Virus record (IMG/VR): IMGVR_UViG_3300012001_000023
Coordinates: 1 to 35,793 of that record
Length of the DNA stretch: 35,793 bases
Origin: a virus
Strand: one strand, 5' to 3'
The notes beneath the pieces were generated by a model, which had not been told where the DNA came from, did no database searches, and saw only the letters and a list, made by a program, of their open reading frames with translations. Of the stretch, positions 1-6,035 are shown in pieces (within the stretch, counting starts at the first letter, position 1; the number at the start of each line of letters is the position of its first letter). Position numbers and translations under genes: made by a program.

Positions 1-49
1 AAATGATTCAGGAACAACGTACAGCTAGGGTTGAAGCAAAAGGTGGACA
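1..49. repeat. Terminal direct repeat, left copy (circular overlap)
   Basis: Bases 1-49 match 35744-35793 except for one missing G (GG against GGG near base 12) and a G/T difference at base 29. A head-to-tail overlap of this kind is what an assembled circular or circularly permuted genome leaves at its ends. The two differences are probably errors at low-quality contig ends, not a biological repeat. Confidence 0.85.
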
Positions 50-261
50 TAAACTGGAATCAGGAACTCGTGAAGGAAATCTTGTGGCGACCAGCGCAGA
101 AAGTAATCTTAGGAAAGGAAAGCACCACACAGTTAAAGAAAGGCGACCTTGATACGATACTTGACCACTTGAATCGCCATCTCGGGGAGAAGTTTGGACT
201 AGAACATATACCACTTCCGAGTTACGAATCAGAAGAGGAATACGTTAAGGCGACAATATGA
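1..261 (+). CDS. ninB: NinB-like recombination protein, C-terminal part (gene split by the contig ends)
   Basis: This is the 3' part of the gene that begins at 35565. Joining the ends through the terminal overlap gives a 146-residue protein, the same length as lambda NinB. The reading frame is open from base 13 to the TGA at 259-261. In this copy of the overlap a single G is missing near base 12, which shifts the frame at the junction; the other copy (35744-35793) is intact, so I treat the shift as an assembly or sequencing fault. NinB proteins bind single-stranded DNA and act in phage recombination. The Trp-Arg/STTQL/IPLP pattern in the C-terminal half and the upstream RTGRQN motif fit that family. 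It follows the annealing protein, exonuclease and SSB-like genes, which fits a recombination role. The next gene starts inside its stop codon (ATGA). Confidence 0.7.
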
Positions 262-395
262 ACGAATACCCTAAACGAGTAGAAGTCCGATGCTACCACT
301 CAGAGAAAGGAACAGAGCAACCGTTGTGTGTTAATTGCAAAGGGATTCAAGAGGTTTATGAGAAACAATACCAGACCTTACTTAACTCTAACTAA
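258..395 (+). CDS. Small cysteine-containing protein, 45 aa
   Basis: The ATG at 258 overlaps the TGA of the NinB-like gene (ATGA), so the two are probably translationally coupled. The 45-residue product has Cys12, His14 and a C-V-N-C pair at residues 24-27, which could bind one zinc ion. No family is recognised. It ends with TAA at 393-395, ten bases before the next gene. The overlap with the upstream gene is the main reason to believe it is real. Confidence 0.5.
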   Translation: MNEYPKRVEVRCYHSEKGTEQPLCVNCKGIQEVYEKQYQTLLNSN

Positions 396-404
396 CCATC
401 ACAT

Positions 405-1052
405 ATGAAATACGCACAAAAACTTCCAGCAAAAGTAGAAAAAGACCTCGATACGTACATCGAGCGCATAAAGAATATCAAATGGTTCAAGCCATCAGCA
501 GACCTCAAGCGTGAGACAGTAGATACCGCAGTGAAAGCCGCACTCTCCGCGTTCGGAGTCGAAGCGTCTATCGAATATCGCTCCCTCAAGACCGAAGCAG
601 ACTATGATGCCGCTCGGGATGCCGCTCGGGATGCCGCTCGGGATGCCGCTTGGGGTGCCGCTCGGGATGCCGTTTTGGATGCCGCTTGGGATGCCGCTCG
701 GGATGCCGCTCGGGATGGCGCTTGGGATGCCGCTTGGAGTGCCGCTTGGGGTGCCGCTCGGGATGCCGCTTGGGGTGCCGCTCGGGATGCCGCTTGGGGT
801 GCCGAAGATATTCTCGCGTCCCATACCGATACCTACAAGCTCAAGACGCCATTCGTCCGTCTCGTCGACATCTGGGAAATGGGGATGTACCCGTGCGGAG
901 TGATTGACGGAAAGTTCGTGGTGTACACGCCAGTTGATTTTGATGAAGAGAAAATTGCGCCAGTTCCTACTTCAGAACTCGAACGACGTGTGGCGCGACT
1001 CGAAAGTATTATTGAGCATCATCGTCTTTGTGGAGACACTGAACTGCTATGA
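405..1052 (+). CDS. DAA(R/W) tetrapeptide-repeat protein, 215 aa
   Basis: The protein has three parts: a charged N-terminal region (about residues 1-67), sixteen tandem four-residue units of the form (D/G/S)-A-A-(R/W) at about residues 68-131, and a C-terminal part with a WEMG-(M)-YPCGVIDGKF-type segment near residues 157-170. The units alternate Arg and Trp and would give a long alanine-rich helix with striped faces. Similar DAAW/DAAR repeats occur in phage and bacterial proteins of unknown function. The end of the protein (ELERRVARLESIIEHH) looks like a short coiled coil. It lies in the plus-strand accessory block and overlaps the next gene by 4 bases. No function is assigned. Confidence 0.75.
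   Translation: MKYAQKLPAKVEKDLDTYIERIKNIKWFKPSADLKRETVDTAVKAALSAFGVEASIEYRSLKTEADYDAARDAARDAARDAAWGAARDAVLDAAWDAARDAARDGAWDAAWSAAWGAARDAAWGAARDAAWGAEDILASHTDTYKLKTPFVRLVDIWEMGMYPCGVIDGKFVVYTPVDFDEEKIAPVPTSELERRVARLESIIEHHRLCGDTELL
606..797 (+). repeat. 12-bp tandem repeat, 16 units
   Basis: The unit is GATGCCGCTYGG with a few variants (GGTGCC, AGTGCC, GATGGC, GCCGTT). It encodes the DAA(R/W) segment. Because the unit is a multiple of three, other frames are also open here (for example MPLG repeats on this strand and GIPS repeats on the other), which creates spurious overlapping ORFs. Confidence 0.95.
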
Positions 1053-1396
1053 CCACCCACCCCACCGCCTTGGAAACCGCATTGAAGGAGTTTGATGATA
1101 AGTTCGTCGACCACTCTATTGAATGCTCAATGGATAACTCTCATGGACGCGTTCTCAAACATGCTAAATGCTATCTGAAAGATTCTGACTATTCCGAAGT
1201 AGAGCCATTCCTCACCTCCTTTGCGACCACTCTGCTTTCTGAGGCGAGAGCGAAGACGATGGTGGAGGAACTAAATGTAAGAGGAAGTGTCTTTTTGAAT
1301 GGAGTGGATGTCGCTTCTTACAAGAGGCAAGGATATACGGAAGCCCTCACCGCAGTCTCGAATCGCTGGGATGAACGTTATCCGAATAGTAAATAG
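1049..1396 (+). CDS. Hypothetical protein, 115 aa, FREKF-type paralogue
   Basis: The ATG at 1049 overlaps the stop of the previous gene (ATGA). The product starts MTTHP and carries an EFDDKF motif followed by an EVEPFL motif. The same two motifs recur at 2017 (KFREKF, DIESFI) and 2352 (EFREKF, EVESFL), so the three appear to be diverged copies of one phage accessory family. No enzymatic motif is seen. The function is unknown. Confidence 0.7.
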   Translation: MTTHPTALETALKEFDDKFVDHSIECSMDNSHGRVLKHAKCYLKDSDYSEVEPFLTSFATTLLSEARAKTMVEELNVRGSVFLNGVDVASYKRQGYTEALTAVSNRWDERYPNSK

Positions 1397-1398
1397 AC

Positions 1399-2013
1399 AT
1401 GAAAACAATCCTCCACCTCTGCGCCGACACTGGGTCTGATACGCGATTCTACAGCTTCGACCCCGAGTACAAGATAATCCGTGTCGGTAGTGACATCGGG
1501 GTGGAGAATTACCACGCGCCAGAAGGAGTGTACGGTATCTTCGCGAACCCTCCCTGCACTGAGTTCTCTACGGCTCGGAGCTACGGTAAGGCTCGGCTAG
1601 GCGACGACGGCTTGCGACTCGTTCGAGAGTGCCAGCGCATCATTAAAGAAGCTGGAGACGTGAAGTTCTGGGTGATAGAGAATCCTGCGACGGGACGACT
1701 CAAAGATTTTCTTGGTGAGCCTACAATGACCTACGAACCGTGGCACTACGGAAGCCCTTGGACAAAGAAGACGGCACTCTGGGGCAAGTTCAACATTCCG
1801 CTGCGAAAGTATATGAAGTGGGAAGACGTACCAAAGATACCTGAGTTGTATGTGCGACCTGGGCGCGGCAAGCCTTCGCTCGCGTCTATGCACAAAAGTG
1901 CGTACAGCCTCATTGAAGAGTTCCACACACTACCGAAGCCCGAGACAGACATGGAGTTCCGCTCGATATGTTCCCAGAAGTTCGCAGAAGCCTTTTACCA
2001 AGTTAACAAATAA
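1399..2013 (+). CDS. C5-cytosine DNA methyltransferase-like protein, 204 aa
   Basis: The product resembles the small phage-type relatives of Dcm-like methyltransferases. The catalytic motif IV is visible as ANPPCTEFS (about residues 49-57, nucleophile Cys in PPC), and motif VI appears as WVIENPATG with ENP in place of the usual ENV. The motif I region (LHLCADTGSDTRFYSFDP) is poorly conserved: the usual FxGxG is absent. At 204 aa it is much shorter than typical bacterial C5 enzymes and has no evident target-recognition domain. It may modify phage DNA against host restriction, or it may be a diverged relative with weak activity. It stands alone, without a restriction endonuclease partner. The start 3 bases after the previous stop has no Shine-Dalgarno sequence. 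Confidence 0.7.
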   Translation: MKTILHLCADTGSDTRFYSFDPEYKIIRVGSDIGVENYHAPEGVYGIFANPPCTEFSTARSYGKARLGDDGLRLVRECQRIIKEAGDVKFWVIENPATGRLKDFLGEPTMTYEPWHYGSPWTKKTALWGKFNIPLRKYMKWEDVPKIPELYVRPGRGKPSLASMHKSAYSLIEEFHTLPKPETDMEFRSICSQKFAEAFYQVNK

Positions 2014-2016
2014 ACC

Positions 2017-2355
2017 ATGACAACCCCCTCACCAGAACCATGGGTGGAGAAGTTTCGGGAGAAGTTTCCCGTTGTAAATGCCGCTCACGAAAGTATTGCG
2101 TTCTTTGCTAAGGACTTGCGACCTGACATCGAATCCTTCATCCACACCACTGTCCTAGAAGCGAAGAAAGAGGCGTATGAGAGTGTGTTGAGAGAGATAG
2201 AGGGGATGACGAGAACACCAAGAGAGTGTGATGAGAAAAGAGACGGAAATGTTTGTAACGGTTGTGAGTCAATGATGAGTTGCGAAATGGTTGAGCAAGA
2301 TAGGCAGTACAACAAATCTCTCTCCGACCTCCGCGATAAAATAACAAAACTATGA
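2017..2355 (+). CDS. Hypothetical protein, 112 aa, FREKF-type paralogue
   Basis: The product has WVEKFREKF near its N-terminus, a DIESFI motif, and a C-terminal cluster of five cysteines (CDE, CNGC, CEM) that could bind metal. It belongs with the genes at 1049 and 2352 by shared motifs and position. It overlaps the start of the next gene by 4 bases (ATGA). No function is assigned. Confidence 0.65.
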   Translation: MTTPSPEPWVEKFREKFPVVNAAHESIAFFAKDLRPDIESFIHTTVLEAKKEAYESVLREIEGMTRTPRECDEKRDGNVCNGCESMMSCEMVEQDRQYNKSLSDLRDKITKL

Positions 2356-2693
2356 ACAACTCAGACATTGTGCAGGAGTTTAGGGAGAAGTTCGTGTCAG
2401 AACAAAAAAACATTAACGGAGGTCTTGCTTATCTTGAGTGGCAACATTGTGAGCCTGAAGAGGTTGAATCCTTCCTCCTAGAAAAGCTCGCCGACAAAGA
2501 TAAAGAAATCGCACGCGCGACAAAACTACTGGAGCTTGCAAGATGCCCTGATACAGATTGCGACAATAATGGCACGATTGCAGTTCGCGTATCAGACGAT
2601 GAGTGGGAGCCACAACAGTGCCAATGGTGCGATGAAAAAAGACAACTACTAGCCGCCCGCGCAAAGAACCTACCAGCCCTAAAAGACTCTTGA
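2352..2693 (+). CDS. Hypothetical protein, 113 aa, FREKF-type paralogue with a CxxC pair
   Basis: The product begins with VQEFREKF and has EVESFLLEKL, matching the two preceding paralogues. The C-terminal half contains CPDTDC and QCQWC, arranged like a small zinc-binding knuckle of the kind seen in many phage accessory proteins. The ATG overlaps the previous stop. The function is unknown. Confidence 0.65.
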   Translation: MNNSDIVQEFREKFVSEQKNINGGLAYLEWQHCEPEEVESFLLEKLADKDKEIARATKLLELARCPDTDCDNNGTIAVRVSDDEWEPQQCQWCDEKRQLLAARAKNLPALKDS

Positions 2694-2696
2694 TAT

Positions 2697-2933
2697 ATGA
2701 AAAAAGAAAAGACGATAGAAGAATTAGCGAAAGATATTGCAATCGTAGCTTACCCCGATACAAGGGACTTAGTAGAACGACGCGCATTGCTTGTCCTTAA
2801 AACTCACCAGCAGTATATTGCCGCCGAAGTAGCAAGGTTTATCAAAAGCAAGAGCGAACAAGTAACAAAACACCTATGGTATGTAAGTGATGAATGCTTG
2901 GAAGATGTAGAAAGATTTTTTACACCTCTCTAA
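2697..2933 (+). CDS. Hypothetical protein, 78 aa
   Basis: This short charged, mostly helical protein starts 3 bases after the previous stop and has no Shine-Dalgarno sequence. The C-terminal ECLEDVERFF faintly recalls the EVESF motif of the upstream paralogues. No family is recognised. Confidence 0.55.
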   Translation: MKKEKTIEELAKDIAIVAYPDTRDLVERRALLVLKTHQQYIAAEVARFIKSKSEQVTKHLWYVSDECLEDVERFFTPL

Positions 2934-2935
2934 CC

Positions 2936-2977
2936 CTATGACCTCCCACCCCAACATGAGGACAACGCAGGAGGTGA
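2936..2977 (+). repeat. 42-bp dispersed inverted repeat, copy 1
   Basis: The sequence matches the reverse complement of 32419-32460 with a single mismatch (A for G) and covers the start codon and the first 13 codons of the gene at 2938. The flanks diverge sharply. Confidence 0.9.
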
Positions 2978-3087
2978 AAGGTTGGATTGAAATAAACCCA
3001 GATACAATGGGAATAATGCAAGTTTCTACGAAAGAACTTAGAACTCCATTTATTTGTGTCCACTGCACAATAACCTATACCCTATGA
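2938..3087 (+). CDS. Small protein, 49 aa, sharing its N-terminus with the gene at 32264-32458
   Basis: The frame from the ATG at 2938 to TGA 3085-3087 encodes a 49-residue protein beginning MTSHPNMRTTQEV. The first 13 residues are almost the same as those of the minus-strand gene starting at 32458, and the DNA is 41/42 identical over 2936-2977. It ends with a CVHC pair. The next short frame starts inside its stop (ATGA). It could be a real mini-protein or the remnant of a duplicated gene. Confidence 0.5.
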   Translation: MTSHPNMRTTQEVKGWIEINPDTMGIMQVSTKELRTPFICVHCTITYTL

Positions 3088-3180
3088 CTTCCCCCCAGAG
3101 TGTGCGACTGTGAACATTGCCACCCAACACACGATTACTTCCAAGCATTATTCGACAAGCAATATCTATCACTTGTATGA
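3084..3180 (+). pseudogene. Possible frameshifted small gene (C6 run)
   Basis: The ATG at 3084 overlaps the previous stop but its frame closes after nine codons at 3113. One frame over, 3100-3180 is open and encodes a peptide with CDCEHCHPTH, ending in the ATGA overlap with the next gene. Removing one C from the CCCCCC run at 3091-3096 would join both pieces into a 31-residue protein that keeps the pattern of stop-start overlaps on each side. Either a recent indel or a sequencing error is possible. Confidence 0.35.
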
Positions 3181-3311
3181 ACACCACCACCCTCCAGCAA
3201 CTCCACTTACTCCTCCAAGAATACGAGTCATACTTCTCAACCCGCCTATTACTAGCAGACCTTCAGAAGTTAAAAGACGTTATTAGAATCGTAGAACAAT
3301 ATCCTTTATGA
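3177..3311 (+). CDS. Small helical protein, 44 aa
   Basis: The ATG at 3177 overlaps the preceding frame's TGA, and its own stop overlaps the next ATG (ATGA at 3308). The product is leucine- and glutamine-rich, with a predicted coiled-coil character (LQQLHLLLQEYESYF, LLADLQKLKDVIRIVEQ). It is unrecognised. The chained overlaps support it as a real gene. Confidence 0.45.
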   Translation: MNTTTLQQLHLLLQEYESYFSTRLLLADLQKLKDVIRIVEQYPL

Positions 3312-3472
3312 ACCTACCATTAAAAATCAAACAAGACTTCTTCGACCCCGAGTCGAGACAGGACGAGATAATCGGCAAAGTAAACCAAATCATCTCCTTC
3401 TTAGAAGAAGCCTACAAAGCCTATTGTGAGGCATCAAATAAGTATCACGGAGAATATGGGAATGTTTATTAA
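3308..3472 (+). CDS. Small acidic helical protein, 54 aa
   Basis: The start overlaps the previous stop as ATGA. The 54-residue product (MNLPLKIKQDFFDPESRQDE onward) is predicted helical and has one Cys. No family is recognised. It ends with TAA at 3470-3472. Confidence 0.5.
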   Translation: MNLPLKIKQDFFDPESRQDEIIGKVNQIISFLEEAYKAYCEASNKYHGEYGNVY

Positions 3473-3487
3473 CAAGTAACTAAAACT

Positions 3488-3617
3488 ATGAACCTCCTCT
3501 GCCTACTAGGTTTTCATCGCTGGATTTGGTTCTCCGACTCCTGCCTATAAAGGCGACAAGCAAGGAAGGTTTTGCTCTCGCTGTCTGAAGGATAATGAGG
3601 ATGTGGTGGTGATATGA
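3488..3617 (+). pseudogene. Frameshifted zinc-ribbon mini-gene
   Basis: The ATG at 3488 opens a frame encoding MNLLCLLGFHRW and stops at 3548-3550. The +1 frame continues with GDKQGRFCSRCLKDNE and ends at TGA 3615-3617. Phage mini-proteins with an LLGFHxW start and a later FCxRC pair are familiar in outline, so the two pieces probably belong to one gene interrupted by a single-base indel between about 3525 and 3550. A sequencing error is equally possible. Confidence 0.4.
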
Positions 3618-3698
3618 AATCCGTTCTTCCGATTAACAATTGTTAACCTATAGAACGAGATTTGGGTTATCGCTTCCTTCCTACCCTCTCCTTCACGT

Positions 3699-3704
3699 TA
3701 TAAT
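3699..3704 (+). promoter_or_regulatory. Candidate -10 box (TATAAT)
   Basis: A perfect TATAAT lies 27 bases before the ATG at 3732 in a stretch without other genes (3618-3731). No good -35 is seen at the matching distance, so this is only a candidate for a local promoter of the last plus-strand gene. Confidence 0.3.
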
Positions 3705-3731
3705 CATTAAGGACACGTTCTTTTCATTGAA

Positions 3732-4226
3732 ATGCGAAACTGTTGGTGCTGCACCAAGTACAGAACCCCTCTCGGCGTGCACGGCGAGAACAATTGGCAC
3801 TTCTGCTCAAAGGGCTTTAATCATCTGTGGATAGTACCTCTATTTAATAAAAAACGTGCTAGATTTCTTATAGGCGACCCCATCAGTTCTACCATAAACA
3901 GAGAAGACATCCGGCCCCCCCCGCACGGATACACTCCTACTGGAACTGAACAACAAAAACTGCCTCCTAAATGGCAGTTTGCCTTTCATACTATGAAAAA
4001 CCGACACAACGCTTTAGTACTATGTGCAAAATGTGGCTCCCAAATAGAAAGGAGTACATGGGAGGATGATACCCGTAAGTTTACTTGCCACGAGTGCAAG
4101 AAAGAAAGAAAACGCCAGTCTGCAATGAAGAAAGTTACCCCTCCCACCGACCACTCTATCTTTTGGGAAAGCGTTAAGAGTAGAGTAGCCGCCAGCAAGT
4201 CCACCAAGTCTGGTGCTCATTCTTGA
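3732..4226 (+). CDS. Zinc-ribbon protein, 164 aa, last gene of the plus-strand arm
   Basis: The N-terminus has CWCC and later FCSKG. A second cysteine set, LCAKCGSQ and TCHECKKER (about residues 97-125), forms a typical four-Cys zinc ribbon. The C-terminus is basic. Such proteins often bind nucleic acid, but no family is recognised. The gene is preceded by a noncoding gap with a TATAAT, and its last 53 bases overlap, tail to tail, the lysin gene on the other strand. No terminator is visible between the converging genes. An eight-C run at about 3915-3922 lies within the frame. Confidence 0.55.
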   Translation: MRNCWCCTKYRTPLGVHGENNWHFCSKGFNHLWIVPLFNKKRARFLIGDPISSTINREDIRPPPHGYTPTGTEQQKLPPKWQFAFHTMKNRHNALVLCAKCGSQIERSTWEDDTRKFTCHECKKERKRQSAMKKVTPPTDHSIFWESVKSRVAASKSTKSGAHS

Positions 4227-4536
4227 AAGCGTGTGCCATTTTAGTAAGTGAGTACTTGGGGTCGAAGGCTTGAGCTTTCGTCATGCCATGAGCCGTCAGG
4301 TGCCACTGAGCAACGCCGTAGTCGGCGGTCTTTGATACTGCGCGTGGATTCCAGTGACTCTCGCACCTGATGGTGTGCATCATCTGGCTCGTGTCCTCTT
4401 TCGATAGCCCAGCGTCCTGCGCGGCATTAAGCGCAATCTCTTTGAGAGAAGGTGTGTGAACCTCTACTGCTGGCACCGTCAATATACTCGGGTCTTTGTT
4501 AGGAACGAGCAGAAATGCTAGAAGAAATGCAAGCAT
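4174..4536 (-). CDS. Lysozyme-like (SLT-fold) lysin, 120 aa
   Basis: The first 11 residues (MLAFLLAFLLV) are hydrophobic and may act as a signal-arrest segment. The rest has the pattern of a transglycosylase/lysozyme fold: IRCESHWNPRAV with the likely catalytic Glu59, followed by YGVAQWHL (residues 73-80, the equivalent of the GLMQ motif) and a Trp-rich end. It should cut peptidoglycan for release, working with the holin just upstream. It is short for the family and is the last gene of the minus-strand arm. A second lysin of similar fold lies at 5029. Its 3' end overlaps the convergent plus-strand gene by 53 bases. Confidence 0.7.
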   Translation of the reverse strand: MLAFLLAFLLVPNKDPSILTVPAVEVHTPSLKEIALNAAQDAGLSKEDTSQMMHTIRCESHWNPRAVSKTADYGVAQWHLTAHGMTKAQAFDPKYSLTKMAHAFKNEHQTWWTCWRLLYS

Positions 4537-4560
4537 AGGCTTGCATAAAGGAAGTTGTCC

Positions 4561-4794
4561 TTAGGCGTTAATCGTACCAAACATCGCTTTTCCAGTCTTA
4601 GTCTGAATGTTGTTTTCAATGAGGTTGAGAACAAAGACAATCACTACCGTGACGCTAGCTGGGAAGTATCCTGAGAGAGCACCACCTGCACCGAGAGCGA
4701 CGACTACCATAGGGATAATAGCGAACATAGCACCGTAGAATAAGGTCTGCGCGAACGCGACGAGCTTCGGGTTGATTTGTGTGTTCATACCCAT
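4561..4794 (-). CDS. Putative holin, 77 aa
   Basis: The product (MGMNTQINPKLVAFAQTLFY onward) has two hydrophobic segments of about 20 residues (around 13-37 and 42-60) and a short charged tail, which is the layout of small phage holins. I chose the ATG at 4794 because GGTGG lies 7 bases upstream; a longer start at 4827 is possible. It sits between two lysin genes, which supports a role in timing lysis by membrane permeabilisation. Confidence 0.65.
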   Translation of the reverse strand: MGMNTQINPKLVAFAQTLFYGAMFAIIPMVVVALGAGGALSGYFPASVTVVIVFVLNLIENNIQTKTGKAMFGTINA

Positions 4795-4860
4795 AACAAT
4801 ACCACCATCGGTGCTGATTTCCATACCCAAATGATAGCATGTGGTGACAACGACAAACAC

Positions 4861-5028
4861 CCCTCATAAGGGGGTATTTCTTCCGAGGCTGTCGTCCTAC
4901 CAAGCTAGCAGGTAGACGATGCGCCAGGTTCAGGCTATTTTACGGTGCCTATGAACGCTTGAGAACCTTCAAGGTTCGTGTGGTGGTCTTTGTGACCTAC
5001 CACCTATGCCGTAGGGGGTTGGGGGATA
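4861..5028 (-). other. Noncoding region with several hairpins between lysin and holin
   Basis: No convincing gene is present on either strand. Four dyads follow each other: ACCCCT/AGGGGGT near 4860-4876; a 9-bp stem with a bulged C (arms 4892-4901 and 4911-4919, loop of 9); a palindrome GAACCTTCAAGGTTC at 4963-4977; and a 9-bp stem with a bulged T (4980-4988 and 4994-5003, loop of 5). None is followed by a clear U tract on either strand. This may be a structured leader of the holin mRNA or a protein-binding region. Confidence 0.5.
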
Positions 5029-5649
5029 TTACAGAAGCCACATGGGGCTACTTTGAAGAAGGAACTGCTTGTACCGTCCTCCGCTGTATGCACACCACCA
5101 ATTTATATGCCCGAGTTTGTACATCTTTATCATCCACTCGACTGCCTTATCAGGATTCGCAAGGACATATTCTACTGATGGGAAGTCAGCACCTACTCCG
5201 ATGTGGAATCTATCGTTTATCTGGCAAATCCCCCAGTCGGTAGAACCAACAGTTCCATCAGCACGTCGATTGATATTCTTCGCCGTGTTGTAGAACTCAC
5301 TTTCGCCCATTATCACGGAGCAAATGATGTCTTTCGGCATGTGCATTACGCCATCTACATCGACTGTCTTTTCAAATGGAAGCCCTGCATTATCGCAAAG
5401 CACCCGTACTGAATGGTAGGCGTGCTGCGGAGTATCGAATAGGAGCACTGTAGGAGCCTCTACAACAGGCAAAGTGGTATGAGTTATCGTCTCGGGGGCT
5501 ACAGGCGGCGTACCAGGGGTAGGTACAGATGCCGGAACGTAAGGGAGTTTGGGGGTCGAGGTGATTGAATCGGTGGATGTCATTGGGTACAATTTTAGCA
5601 TAATCGCGTCGATAAGTTTCCCGAGGAAGGTGAGTAGGTTTTGTATCAT
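5029..5649 (-). CDS. Lytic transglycosylase/lysozyme-like lysin with N-terminal membrane segment, 206 aa
   Basis: The ATG at 5649 overlaps the stop of the HNH gene (ATGA), which decides the start over one 21 bases upstream. Residues 1-21 form a hydrophobic segment, then a Pro/Thr-rich linker runs to about residue 70. The catalytic domain follows: MGESEFYNTA with likely catalytic Glu116, STDWGICQIND (136-146), and a C-terminal WWCAYSGGRYKQF. The WGICQIN motif is characteristic of lysozyme-like transglycosylase folds. It may be membrane-anchored or secreted and release host peptidoglycan. Two lysins in one cluster is unusual for a genome of this size. Confidence 0.75.
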   Translation of the reverse strand: MIQNLLTFLGKLIDAIMLKLYPMTSTDSITSTPKLPYVPASVPTPGTPPVAPETITHTTLPVVEAPTVLLFDTPQHAYHSVRVLCDNAGLPFEKTVDVDGVMHMPKDIICSVIMGESEFYNTAKNINRRADGTVGSTDWGICQINDRFHIGVGADFPSVEYVLANPDKAVEWMIKMYKLGHINWWCAYSGGRYKQFLLQSSPMWLL

Positions 5650-6035
5650 ACAGAGGAAGGATACACCCATTTGTCAGTCTCCCATGTCGGCCTATTCTGC
5701 ACCTTCTTGAGCCAGTACGACGCGTCCACTACCACTGTTTCATTAAGTGATTTATAGTTTTGCAAATGTCCGACAAGTCGGTGGCAATTACTCTCCATTC
5801 CTTCACAGAGCGTGATGAGGTTGCCCAAATTTGTTTCCATCGAAGGCATGGTCGCAAAACTTTGTTTGTGGTGCACTTGCAGGTACTTATCTCGTCCACA
5901 CGCTTCGCAAGTTGGATGTGTCTTTAGATATTCAGCACGAACGGACGGCCACTGGTTAGAACGTGCCGCGCCAAAGGTACGGTTTTGGAAGAGCGAAAGG
6001 AAACGAAGCCAGAGGACGTAGAGGTATTCAAACAT
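5646..6035 (-). CDS. HNH endonuclease, 129 aa
   Basis: The protein has a basic, partly hydrophobic N-terminus and a clear HNH core: CEACG (Cys43, Cys46), LQVHH (His55-His56), NLGNLITLC (Asn72, Cys77), and NCHRLVGH (Cys84, His85). The Cys pairs bind zinc and the HH/N/H residues form the beta-beta-alpha metal finger that cuts DNA. In many phages such genes work with terminase, but this one sits in the lysis block, so it could also be a free-standing homing-type nuclease. It overlaps both neighbours by a few bases. Confidence 0.85.
   Translation of the reverse strand: MFEYLYVLWLRFLSLFQNRTFGAARSNQWPSVRAEYLKTHPTCEACGRDKYLQVHHKQSFATMPSMETNLGNLITLCEGMESNCHRLVGHLQNYKSLNETVVVDASYWLKKVQNRPTWETDKWVYPSSV

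Noticed and set aside
495-907. Long frames with GIPS, MPLG or GCRS repeats overlapping the 12-bp array
   Set aside because: They exist only because the repeat unit is a multiple of three; the 405-1052 frame extends well past the array on both sides and fits the gene chain.
4655-5243. Frames on either strand across the lysin-holin gap
   Set aside because: They overlap better-supported lysis genes and have no recognisable composition or coupling.
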